The notes under the pieces were generated by a model that searched no databases, was not told the origin of the DNA, and saw nothing but the letters and a program-made list of their open reading frames with translations. This document shows positions 1 to 6,036 of a stretch of DNA of 9,275 nucleotides, piece by piece. Where the stretch lies: positions 1-9,275 of the forward strand of contig CAZHWR010000059.1 in NCBI GenBank assembly GCA_964536085.1, read 5' to 3'. Source of the DNA: CAZHWR01 sp964536085. GTDB lineage: Bacteria; Bacillota; Clostridia; Oscillospirales; Ruminococcaceae. Every line of letters starts with the position of its first letter. Within the stretch, counting starts at the first letter, position 1. Both the position numbers and the translations under genes were made by a program.

Positions 1-2
1 AA

Positions 3-89
3 ACCACGCCGCAAATCGACACGCTGTTCAAAATCTTAAATCCGTTAGGCTATACTATTTCAATCGTTCCTCTAACTCCAAAAAAATAA
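3..89 (+). CDS. C-terminal end of a probable Xre-family HTH antitoxin (5' part outside window)
   Basis: The third frame is open from the left edge to a TAA at 87-89 and gives about 28 residues, including PQIDTLFKILNPLGY followed by TISIVPL. This looks like the last helix and C-terminal strand of small Xre/HigA-type helix-turn-helix antitoxins, which often end in a phrase such as 'PSLDTLLKILxALGY' followed by a hydrophobic strand (recalled family pattern, not searched). The helix-turn-helix itself would lie to the left of the window, so the assignment rests on the tail only. The next reading frame starts 50 bases later on the same strand. Such antitoxins repress their own operon and neutralise a HigB/RelE-like toxin. 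No such toxin is visible in the window. Confidence 0.5.
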   Translation, partial: TTPQIDTLFKILNPLGYTISIVPLTPKK

Positions 90-97
90 AAAACTAA

Positions 98-124
98 TTG
101 ATAAACTGGAAAAAAGCTTATAAC
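98..124 (+). promoter_or_regulatory. possible promoter for the 25-codon ORF and hicB
   Basis: TTGATA (98-103) and TATAAC (119-124) resemble -35 and -10 boxes, separated by 15 bases, which is shorter than the ideal 17. They lie in the AT-rich gap between the left-edge gene and the GTG at 139. This is a weak match, and transcription could instead run through from the left. Confidence 0.3.
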
Positions 125-138
125 AGGGGGTGTTTTCT

Positions 139-216
139 GTGAAAGTTTATGACGGAATTACGCAAGGATTGGAAGAAGCGATTGCCTATTCTGAAATAGG
201 GAGGAAAACATTGTGA
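139..216 (+). CDS. 25-codon ORF translationally coupled to hicB; possible antitoxin remnant or leader peptide
   Basis: A GTG at 139 is preceded by AGGGGG (125-130) with 8 bases between, and the frame runs 25 codons to a TGA at 214-216. That stop overlaps the GTG start of the HicB gene in the form GTGA, so the two are probably translationally coupled. The peptide begins MKVYDGITQGLEEAI. This resembles the extreme N-terminus of some small Xre-type antitoxins of Firmicutes ('MxxYDSIMxGLNEAIEY', from memory). It may be the stump of such a gene cut off by HicB, or a leader peptide in its own right. It is too short for an independent function to be claimed, but the RBS and the exact stop/start overlap argue that it is translated. 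Confidence 0.45.
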   Translation: MKVYDGITQGLEEAIAYSEIGRKTL

Positions 217-644
217 AAAATTCTTATCCCGTTGTGCTTACGCCAGACGGCGGCGGCTATGTGGTGTATATCCCCGATTTTGACATAAACACCGAAGGCG
301 ACACGCTTACAGAGGCGATTGGAATGGCGAGAGACGCTATCGGGCTTGCAGGAGTTGACCGGGAGGACGACGGAAGGGAGCTTCCCGCGCCGTCCGAAAT
401 CGGCGCGGTTGCTAAGAAAACCGAGCGCGACGTCATTACCTTCGTGGACGTTGATTTTGCCGAGTACCGCAGAAAAAACGACATGAGAACCGTCCGCAGA
501 AACGTCACCCTTCCCGCGTGGCTTGACTTTGAAGCCGAAAAAAGCGGCGTTAACGTTTCCGCCGTTTTGCAAAAGGCTCTAAAACACGAGCTGTCGATTC
601 CTGTAAAAAAAATGAAAAATACTGATTTTGAGAGTAACCAATAA
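213..644 (+). CDS. hicB: HicB-family antitoxin, no HicA visible (orphan)
   Basis: This 143-residue protein starts at GTG 213, preceded by GGGAGG (about 200-205). Residues 5-60 show the HicB fold signature: YPVVLTPDGGGYVVYIPDF, then a 'T...EA...A.DAIGLA' helix and the acidic 'REDDGRELPAPS' turn. Residues 92-127 (RTVRRNVTLPAWLDFEAEK and the helix after it) look like a ribbon-helix-helix DNA-binding domain, as in long-form HicB. In hicAB modules HicB blocks the HicA mRNA interferase and represses the operon. HicA is a protein of about 60 residues normally encoded just before HicB. It is absent here: only the 25-codon frame precedes, and a terminator follows. The protein may therefore be a stand-alone regulator, an anti-addiction factor against a chromosomal HicA, or a remnant. 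The family call is firm and the role is inferred. Confidence 0.88.
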   Translation: MKNSYPVVLTPDGGGYVVYIPDFDINTEGDTLTEAIGMARDAIGLAGVDREDDGRELPAPSEIGAVAKKTERDVITFVDVDFAEYRRKNDMRTVRRNVTLPAWLDFEAEKSGVNVSAVLQKALKHELSIPVKKMKNTDFESNQ

Positions 645-663
645 AATGGTTGCTCTTTTTTTT
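631..663 (+). terminator. rho-independent terminator of hicB
   Basis: The stem AGAGTAACCA (631-640) pairs with TGGTTGCTCT (647-656), ten pairs with one G-T wobble. The loop is six bases (641-646), and a run of eight T ends at 663. The HicB stop codon (642-644) sits in the loop, so the last codons form the left arm. This separates hicB from the transfer operon, whose first gene starts only 42 bases later. Confidence 0.88.
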
Positions 664-705
664 ACATAAGCAAAATTAAAAAACAAAAAACCAAGGAGTG
701 ATTAT

Positions 706-1488
706 TTGCCGATATTCATAATTTTATATACAGTTTTAGGACTTTGTTTGGGTTCGTTCTTTTCTGTCATCGGCATACGCTGGGGCTTAGAGGAACACAA
801 AACCCGCAAATGGTACAAGGGCAGGAGCCAATGCGACAGCTGCGGCGCAATCCTGCGCTGGTATGAGCTGATACCCGTTGCAAGCTACATAATACAACGC
901 GGGAAATGCCGTCGGTGCGGCGCGAAAATCGGGATAAAGCCCTTCCTGTGTGAGCTGGGCTGCGGCTTTGGTTGGGCGCTGCTGGGCATATACACATACA
1001 CGAACATTGCGCAGTCCGAAGCCGTTATAACCGCGACAATAGCCGTAACATATTTCAGCTTTGCGGCGGTTACGGATTTCCTGTCACACTGCATCGAAGC
1101 CGTAACGGGCTATATCGCGGCGGCGTTAATGCTTATCCTGCACATATACTCGCATATGGGCGATGCAAGTCTTAAAGCGTATGTTTTAATTTCCATAATC
1201 GCCGTCGTTATATCGGCGGCAATAGAAGCCGTCAATCGTGATTCGATTGTCGGCAACGGCGATATACAGTGTCTTTTACTGTTGTTTCTCGCGGCGGGGT
1301 ACTGCGACATTAACGGCTTTTTGAGCGCAATCTTTTACACCGTTCTGCTTGCGGGAATTGCGTCCTTGGCATATAAGCTGGCGGGAAAGGGAAAGACGAC
1401 CGTCGCCTTGGTGCCGTTCTTTTACTTCGGTTATCTCCTGCTTCTTACGGCGGGTAAGATACAATTTATCTGGGAAAGGGGGTTATAA
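706..1488 (+). CDS. A24-family prepilin peptidase (PilD/ComC-like) at the head of the T4SS operon
   Basis: This is a 260-residue polytopic membrane protein. TTG 706 is chosen as the start because AAGGAG (693-698) lies seven bases before it. Family marks seen: N-terminal hydrophobic LGLCLGSFFSVIGIR; two zinc-type Cys pairs, C43xxC46 and C68xxC71, flanking the 'RWYELIPVASY' segment typical of full-length enzymes; the two catalytic aspartates of the aspartyl protease, D124 (VTDFLSHCI) and D186 in the GxGD motif (GNGD, 183-186). About seven to eight membrane helices follow. These enzymes cleave the leader of type IV pilins and pseudopilins at the membrane and N-methylate the new end. No classical type IV pilin gene is seen in the window, so the substrate is unknown. 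The stop lies five bases before the next gene, which supports co-transcription with the transfer genes. The enzyme family is confident; a role in conjugation is inferred. Confidence 0.9.
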   Translation: MPIFIILYTVLGLCLGSFFSVIGIRWGLEEHKTRKWYKGRSQCDSCGAILRWYELIPVASYIIQRGKCRRCGAKIGIKPFLCELGCGFGWALLGIYTYTNIAQSEAVITATIAVTYFSFAAVTDFLSHCIEAVTGYIAAALMLILHIYSHMGDASLKAYVLISIIAVVISAAIEAVNRDSIVGNGDIQCLLLLFLAAGYCDINGFLSAIFYTVLLAGIASLAYKLAGKGKTTVALVPFFYFGYLLLLTAGKIQFIWERGL

Positions 1489-1493
1489 AGAAT

Positions 1494-2003
1494 ATGATTA
1501 AGAAAAAATTACTCGGCGCGGCGAAATTTGTCCCTGCCTTTGCGCTCGGCGCGGCGCTTTGCGCGGCGGGCTTCGTATATGCCTATGAGCTGCGCACTGT
1601 CGGCTTTGTAAACGGCGCGCGGATAAGAAAGTACGACATATCGACGCGGCTTAACGCGGGTGTCGGCAATGCCGTGAAAAACACGGCGCGCGATATGGTG
1701 TTTTTCTCCGAAATGGAAAAGCTCGGCTTATCCGTAACGGACGAAGAAGTGGAAACCATGCTCGAAACCGAAGCGGAGAAATACGGCGGCATAACAGAGC
1801 TTGAAACAATACTGCTTGATACGACGGGCGACATAAACACATACCGTCTGTCAATCAAGCGGTCGCTCTTGCAGCAGAAAGCAATAGACTATTTTGCCGC
1901 GCAGGCAACGGGTTCCGATGAGGAAAAGCAAGAGAAAGGGCGTGAGGAATATCAAAAACTTCTTGACGAAATTGAACAAACAACGGAAATCACCGTATAC
2001 TGA
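1494..2003 (+). CDS. membrane-anchored SurA-N-like (chaperone domain) protein without PPIase domain
   Basis: A 169-residue protein starts at ATG 1494, five bases after the prepilin peptidase stop; a G-rich RBS (GGGGG, about 1478-1482) lies somewhat far upstream. A basic start (MIKKK) and one hydrophobic helix (about 9-30) predict a membrane anchor or uncleaved signal, with the rest outside the cell. Residues 35-134 follow the SurA N-terminal / PrsA-chaperone pattern: 'VGFVNGARIRKYDI', a helix, 'EMEKLGLSVTDEEVETMLE', an 'LETILLDTTGDINTYRLSIK' segment, and 'LLQQKAIDYF'. The usual parvulin domain is missing; only a charged tail (141-169) follows. No convincing lipobox is seen, as Cys23 is preceded by AAL. 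It may fold or guard an exported T4SS part, perhaps the pilin or a surface protein. The last 86 bases overlap the proposed start of virD4. The domain match is from pattern memory and not searched. Confidence 0.6.
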   Translation: MIKKKLLGAAKFVPAFALGAALCAAGFVYAYELRTVGFVNGARIRKYDISTRLNAGVGNAVKNTARDMVFFSEMEKLGLSVTDEEVETMLETEAEKYGGITELETILLDTTGDINTYRLSIKRSLLQQKAIDYFAAQATGSDEEKQEKGREEYQKLLDEIEQTTEITVY

Positions 2004-3567
2004 CGGCGGCGGCATCGTCGTCGGCATGGAAAAAAAGTTCAAAGGCACGAAAACATACTTTATCCCCGATGACGTACATACGCTCTGTATCGGCGCAACC
2101 AGAAGCGGCAAATCGCGAAGTGTTGTTCTGCCGACCGTATGCACCTTGGCTATGGCGGGGGAAAGCATGATAATCTCGGATCCCAAAGGAGAGCTTTATG
2201 CCTACACGTCAGAATACCTGAAGAAAAAAGACTATTACACGGTGGCTCTGGACTTCCGCAATCCCAAAAAATCGGTGCGCTACAATCTTTTACAGGAGAT
2301 TATCGACGCCGTAAACAGAGACGACATCGAAAAGGCAAAGGAGCTTGCGTCAAGCATGGCTGAAAGCCTCGGGGGAAGCGCGAACGAGCATACGGGTGAA
2401 AAAATTTGGACGGAAGGTGAAAAAGCAGTGCTGGCGGCCACAATCATGGCTGTTGTGTACGACAACCGCGACCATCCCGAATATCAGAACCTGACCAATG
2501 TATACCTGTTTATCGCGGAGATGTGCAAAATCGGCGAAAGAATGCCGCTTGACGACTATCTTGCCGACATAGACTACAATCACCCCGCGAAAGCCCTGCT
2601 TGCGGCGGCCTTGGTTGCGCCGAGCAAAACACGCGGCAGCTTTTACGCCTCCGCGTTGGCGACGCTGCGGCTGTTCGTGGACAACTATATATACAACATC
2701 ACGTCGAGCAGCGACTTCTCATTTTCGGAAATCCCCGAAAAAAAGTGTGCGATATTCATCATATTGCCGGACGAAAAGAAAACATACTACAATATCGCGT
2801 CATTATTTGTTGACAGCCTGTATTGCAAGCTTGTACAAATAGCGGATGCCCGCGGCGGCAGACTGAAAATCCGCTGCAATTTCATTCTGGACGAGTTCGG
2901 CAACTTTTCCCGAATTCCCGACTTTGAAACAAAAATGACCGTAGGAGCGGGGCGAGGAATCCGTTTTGATCTGTTTATTCAGTCAATGAGCCAGATTGAA
3001 GAAGTCTACGGGAAAAACAACGCTCAAACCGTATTTACGAACTGTGTCGTATGGATATACCTGAGCAGCGATCCCGAAACACACAAGCAAATTTCGGCAC
3101 GATGCGGAAAATACACCTGTTCTTCCCAGTCGCGAAGCGCAAGCGCGTCAACGGGGCTTATTGCCCCCGCAAACAGCAGCGCGAGTATACAGCTCATCTC
3201 CCGCGATTTACTCACTCCGGACGAGGTGGGGCACATACAAAGACCGTATATGCTTGTAATGTACGGCGATAAATACCCCGCAATGATGTATGCCCCCGAC
3301 CTGAGCAAGACCGTATACAACAAAATTCTCGGCATGGGAGATAAAGAGCATAACCGTGTGCTGCGCGAAGAAGCCGACAAAGCAAGACCGGAAAAAATCG
3401 GCAAAATCGAAATACAGGCTTGGGGTATATGGGAAAAATACACTCAAGACAGAAAAGGCGGCGGACAAAAAAACAGCGCGAAGAAAGACGCGCGAAAAGA
3501 CGCTCTGCCCCTGCGAACCGAAGCTATGGCAATCAATGAGAACAACATAAGTCAGATATACAACTAA
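1918..3567 (+). CDS. virD4: VirD4/TraG-type coupling protein (T4CP), CD1115-like
   Basis: This 549-residue ATPase brings the relaxase-DNA complex to the secretion channel. The Walker A motif is GATRSGKS (59-66 from this start), followed by the family phrase 'AGESMIISDPKGELY'. Walker B is FILDEFGNF (D325, E326), with the downstream 'GAGRGIRFDLFIQSMSQ' sensor region. The conserved 'IWTEGEKAVLAATI', 'TRGSFYASAL' and 'LLTPDEVGHIQRPY' segments also match clostridial T4CPs. The start is uncertain: the frame is open from TTG 1894; ATG 1918 is chosen, and GTG 1942 (MRNIKNFLTKLNK...) is a good alternative. None has an ideal RBS and all lie inside the preceding gene, so translation is probably coupled. 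No N-terminal membrane helices are present, unlike classical VirD4/TraG. It would need a membrane partner, possibly the preceding anchored protein or the channel proteins. The family assignment is very secure. Confidence 0.95.
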   Translation: MRKSKRKGVRNIKNFLTKLNKQRKSPYTDGGGIVVGMEKKFKGTKTYFIPDDVHTLCIGATRSGKSRSVVLPTVCTLAMAGESMIISDPKGELYAYTSEYLKKKDYYTVALDFRNPKKSVRYNLLQEIIDAVNRDDIEKAKELASSMAESLGGSANEHTGEKIWTEGEKAVLAATIMAVVYDNRDHPEYQNLTNVYLFIAEMCKIGERMPLDDYLADIDYNHPAKALLAAALVAPSKTRGSFYASALATLRLFVDNYIYNITSSSDFSFSEIPEKKCAIFIILPDEKKTYYNIASLFVDSLYCKLVQIADARGGRLKIRCNFILDEFGNFSRIPDFETKMTVGAGRGIRFDLFIQSMSQIEEVYGKNNAQTVFTNCVVWIYLSSDPETHKQISARCGKYTCSSQSRSASASTGLIAPANSSASIQLISRDLLTPDEVGHIQRPYMLVMYGDKYPAMMYAPDLSKTVYNKILGMGDKEHNRVLREEADKARPEKIGKIEIQAWGIWEKYTQDRKGGGQKNSAKKDARKDALPLRTEAMAINENNISQIYN

Positions 3568-3590
3568 AAAAAGAAAGGAAATATAAAAAA

Positions 3591-3926
3591 ATGAAAATAA
3601 AGAAATATTTCAATAAGCTTTTATCCATACTCCCCGTAGCGGCTATGTTTCTGGGCATGACCGCTTCGGCAGACCTCGGTGTACTCAGTTCGGGAACGAT
3701 GAGCCTCATAAGTGACGTATCGTCATTTGCGCAAAAAGTAATCGCCGGCGCGGGCGTCATCGCTACGGTGTACTGCTTCATCCGCAAAGCAATGGCGGAC
3801 GACGTCGATCAAAAGAAATGGCAATCGCGCATTATAACAAGCGTAATCGCAACAGTCGGCGGACTAATAGCCGCAACCATAATCAACGCTATCGGAGGCT
3901 ATTACGGCGCCGCATCCGTTTCTTAA
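3591..3926 (+). CDS. VirB2/TrbC-like small secreted membrane protein (pilin candidate)
   Basis: A 111-residue protein starts at ATG 3591, with GAAAGGAA upstream (3573-3580). It has a signal peptide (basic MKIKKYFNKL, a hydrophobic core, and signal peptidase I site ASA|D after residue 27). Two hydrophobic helices follow (about 44-64 and 81-101), with a short charged loop (RKAMADDVDQKKWQSR) between them. A cleaved signal followed by two helices is the VirB2/TrbC conjugative pilin layout, and the position between virD4 and the trbL-like gene fits. The small membrane proteins at this place in clostridial elements ('Maff2' and relatives, from memory) look alike. There is no type IV pilin cleavage motif (G|xxxxE before a hydrophobic stretch), so the prepilin peptidase is not obviously acting here. 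Layout is clear; the pilin role is inferred. Confidence 0.7.
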   Translation: MKIKKYFNKLLSILPVAAMFLGMTASADLGVLSSGTMSLISDVSSFAQKVIAGAGVIATVYCFIRKAMADDVDQKKWQSRIITSVIATVGGLIAATIINAIGGYYGAASVS

Positions 3927-3947
3927 TCACACGCAACAGCACAACTC

Positions 3948-3956
3948 AGGAGGTGA
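3948..3956 (+). promoter_or_regulatory. near-perfect ribosome binding site of the trbL-like gene
   Basis: AGGAGGTGA at 3948-3956 is fully complementary to the 16S rRNA tail and lies 11 bases before ATG 3968. It is one of the strongest RBSs in the operon and fixes the start of the trbL-like gene. Confidence 0.75.
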
Positions 3957-3967
3957 AGCTCAGGTAA

Positions 3968-4819
3968 ATGCTCAGTATTATAGAAGAGTTTCTGTCAAGT
4001 TTACTCACTGATTTCATTAACTACATTACAGACGGCATTTCCGACTCCTTAACAAAGATATGCTTTCATATGGAAAAATATATAGGTGAAGACCTGAGCA
4101 GTACCATTTTTGACACATCGGCGGCAACCTCGCTTATCGGGGTAGTTACAAAATTCGGGGTTGCCCTGATAACCTTAAAACTGCTGAAAAAGGGCTTTGA
4201 CCATTATGTCACCTATGCGGGAGAACCCGACTATGACCCCGTAACGCTTCTGTTCAACTATGGCAAGGCTTTAGCCGTCGCAATCTGCTTTCCTACCCTC
4301 TACAACTATATCTCCAAAATCGTTGAAGAATTTCTTGATGCCGTTTTGGAAGCGACAACTTTCAGCGAAACCGGCATAGGCAGCCTCACGTCTTTCGCGT
4401 GGGTGACGGGCGGAGGCATCATTACCATTATCTTCGGTATTGTATACTTCGTCTGTTTCATAAAGCTGTATATGCAGTTTATTATGCGCGGTATGGAAAT
4501 ATTTATCGTGCGCTGCGGCGTGCCGCTTGCGTGCGTCGGCATGATAGACAGCAACGGCGGCATATGGACGGGCTATATCGCAAAGCTTATTCAAGCTATG
4601 ACCACGGCTGTTGTACAGCTATTTTTGTACAAGCTGTCAATCGTACTTTATGCAAGCACGCATATATTTTGGGCTATCGCGGCAATATCACTTGCAATCA
4701 AGACGCCAAGGCTTATTTCCGAGCTGATTATCCCTGCGCAGCAGGGCGGCGGAAAGCTTAACTCTGTGTATTACGCCACAAATATGGTGCGTCAGGTCGT
4801 AAGCAGAATCAAAAATTAG
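3968..4819 (+). CDS. TrbL/VirB6-like conjugal transfer membrane protein (CD1112-like)
   Basis: This 283-residue polytopic protein starts at ATG 3968. An amphipathic N-terminus (LSIIEEFLSSLLTDFINYI) is followed by hydrophobic segments around 50-72, 92-112, 143-170, 175-192 and 208-250, and a short basic tail. Gly-rich loops (WVTGGGIITIIFGIVYF) and the 'MRGMEIFIVRCGVPLACVGM' region, where a conserved stretch meets a membrane helix, are typical of TrbL/VirB6-like inner channel proteins of Gram-positive elements. From memory it fits the 'VirB6/TrbL-like, CD1112 family'. VirB6-type proteins form the inner membrane part of the channel and contact the passing DNA. It lies between the pilin candidate and a small membrane gene, with gaps of 41 and 14 bases, consistent with one operon. 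Confidence 0.87.
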   Translation: MLSIIEEFLSSLLTDFINYITDGISDSLTKICFHMEKYIGEDLSSTIFDTSAATSLIGVVTKFGVALITLKLLKKGFDHYVTYAGEPDYDPVTLLFNYGKALAVAICFPTLYNYISKIVEEFLDAVLEATTFSETGIGSLTSFAWVTGGGIITIIFGIVYFVCFIKLYMQFIMRGMEIFIVRCGVPLACVGMIDSNGGIWTGYIAKLIQAMTTAVVQLFLYKLSIVLYASTHIFWAIAAISLAIKTPRLISELIIPAQQGGGKLNSVYYATNMVRQVVSRIKN

Positions 4820-4833
4820 AGGTGTTTTTCAGT

Positions 4834-5049
4834 TTGGATACGATAAACGAACTTATGAGCGCTTTGCTCACTCTAACGTCGGCGGGTCTTGTCGTGCGGC
4901 TGGTGATATGCTTTATCCGTATCGCCGTCGGCGACGAATCCGCTCTGGCGGAAAACAAAAGACACATAAAAACAACTCTCGTATGGCTCGCAATCGCTTT
5001 GTCAATAACGGGACTGCAAGCGGCGATTACTGCGGCATACGGACTGTAG
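4834..5049 (+). CDS. small two-helix membrane protein of the T4SS operon
   Basis: A 71-residue protein. The frame is open from GTG 4822, but TTG 4834 is preferred because GAGGTG (about 4819-4824) then sits nine bases upstream; starting at 4822 would put that RBS inside the gene. Helix one covers about 8-27 (ALLTLTSAGLVVRLVICFI) and helix two about 50-68 (TLVWLAIALSITGLQAAI), joined by a charged loop (GDESALAENKRHIK). This is the same plan as the mature VirB2-like protein upstream: two helices with a hydrophilic loop, no signal peptide. It could be a second pilin-like or VirB3-like subunit. I do not recognise a named family. The stop codon is part of the AGGAGG that serves the next gene. Confidence 0.7.
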   Translation: MDTINELMSALLTLTSAGLVVRLVICFIRIAVGDESALAENKRHIKTTLVWLAIALSITGLQAAITAAYGL

Positions 5050-5066
5050 GAGGAAATAAAAACAGT

Positions 5067-5495
5067 ATGGATAACAATAACACAAACAACGAAGATGAAT
5101 ATAAGCTCTACATACCGACAAACATAAGAATACGGACGGAATTGATAGACGGCTTCGGCATGAGAGAGCTTATCTCATCACTGCTTACAACACTGCCCCT
5201 CGCGGCAGTGTTGTATCTTTACAAGGTGATTGCGGGAAAGGGCAACGGATTTTTCATGCTCGGAACGATAATCATATTTACCGCAACCGTCTTTATTTTT
5301 ATACGCGATCGCACAAATCAAAATGTCGTCGATTATGTCAAAAATATAATGATATACAACAGACGACAGCACCAATACATCTACAACAAAAACATTGAGG
5401 TGATGATAAGTGAACAAAAGGAACTTGCTCGGCAAGCAGAAAAACGTTCCTACAGCAGGAGAACAGACGGCACAGGAGTTCATCAACGTTTCTGA
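5067..5495 (+). CDS. prgI: PrgI-family T4SS protein (VirB3-like)
   Basis: A 142-residue protein starts at ATG 5067; AGGAGG (5048-5053) lies 13 bases before, a rather long spacing. A hydrophilic Asn-rich start leads into 'YKLYIPTNIRIRTELIDGFGMRELI', then two membrane helices (about 35-55 and 61-80) and the conserved tail 'TNQNVVDYVKNIMIYNRRQHQYIYN', where the -VVDYxKNxxxYxxxQxxYxY- pattern is typical of PrgI. PrgI proteins always stand next to a VirB4 gene and are the Gram-positive counterpart of VirB3, placing VirB4 at the membrane. Here the VirB4-related genes follow at once. The last 86 bases overlap the next gene in another frame, and the C-terminal residues after about 113 (EQKELARQAEKRSYS onward) go beyond the recognisable family region. 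Confidence 0.82.
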   Translation: MDNNNTNNEDEYKLYIPTNIRIRTELIDGFGMRELISSLLTTLPLAAVLYLYKVIAGKGNGFFMLGTIIIFTATVFIFIRDRTNQNVVDYVKNIMIYNRRQHQYIYNKNIEVMISEQKELARQAEKRSYSRRTDGTGVHQRF

Positions 5496-6036
5496 CATTT
5501 CGGGAACCGTACTGTACACCAAAGACGGCTATGCGTTTTCATACCTTAACGTTTCCCCCATTTGCAGAGAGCTGATGACGGTAAGGGAACAATACACAAA
5601 GGGTCAAACCCTCATAAGCCAGCTTAAAGCCGTTAACCAGCCCTTTAAGCTCCTGAAGCTTAATATGCCGATAGATGTCAGCGCGCATATACAGCACTAT
5701 GCCGAAAAAAAAGATTTAATAAACATGAGCAGTCCGAAAAACCGAATCATAGAAGCAAACATCGCAAAACTTGACCAAATCGCCACAAACAACAAAACAG
5801 TCACCTACTTATACTATATCTGTATCTGGGAATCGGCTAATCAAGCGGCAAAACTGGCGGACCGAATAAACGAAATGAAAATCATGTTTGAAAACGCGGG
5901 CATCAAGGCGGAGATATGCAAAGGCAGAGAAATCCTCACCCTCTGCAATCTGTTTACCAACCCTGCGGCGGCAAACGAACAGCAGGGCAACTGGGAAAAT
6001 CTTATTACACTTGTTGAAGGAGCAGCCGAACAATGA
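5410..6036 (+). CDS. VirB4 N-terminal-domain-like protein, separately encoded
   Basis: A 208-residue soluble protein starts at GTG 5410, with GAGGTGA (5397-5403) six bases upstream, all inside prgI. The start 'TAQEFINVSDISGTVLYTKDGYAFSYLNVSP' resembles the N-terminal domain of clostridial VirB4/TraC-type ATPases ('xQDFIxIKDIxDGIIxTKDxxxxKILEVxP', from memory). It continues with 'REQYTKGQTLISQLKAVNQPFKLLKLNMPID' and a helix-rich part. No Walker motif is present. Its TGA overlaps the ATG of the ATPase gene (ATGA, 6033-6036), so the two are translationally coupled and probably made in fixed ratio as two parts of one VirB4 function. It is not a simple frameshift: each gene has its own start, and the downstream protein opens with its own domain (LDAITPIELNFGRNRFGIGE). 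Whether the split is usual for the CD1110-like family needs a search. Confidence 0.65.
   Translation: MNKRNLLGKQKNVPTAGEQTAQEFINVSDISGTVLYTKDGYAFSYLNVSPICRELMTVREQYTKGQTLISQLKAVNQPFKLLKLNMPIDVSAHIQHYAEKKDLINMSSPKNRIIEANIAKLDQIATNNKTVTYLYYICIWESANQAAKLADRINEMKIMFENAGIKAEICKGREILTLCNLFTNPAAANEQQGNWENLITLVEGAAEQ

Noticed and set aside
186..572. Minus-strand open frame opposite hicB
   Set aside because: It has no family features and lies wholly within a well-supported gene; the frame is a by-product of codon use.
3591..3680. VirB2-like protein as a type IV prepilin for the peptidase
   Set aside because: It has an ordinary signal peptidase I site (ASA|D) and lacks the G|xxxxE motif before its hydrophobic stretch.
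4399..4761. 120-codon plus-strand frame inside the trbL-like gene
   Set aside because: Arg-, His- and Tyr-rich composition with no domain; it is the shifted frame of a recognised membrane protein gene.
5169..5178. GCTTATCTCA, matching part of the iteron-like repeat
   Set aside because: It is a ten-base match inside the conserved coding part of prgI, far from the repeats, and is expected by chance.
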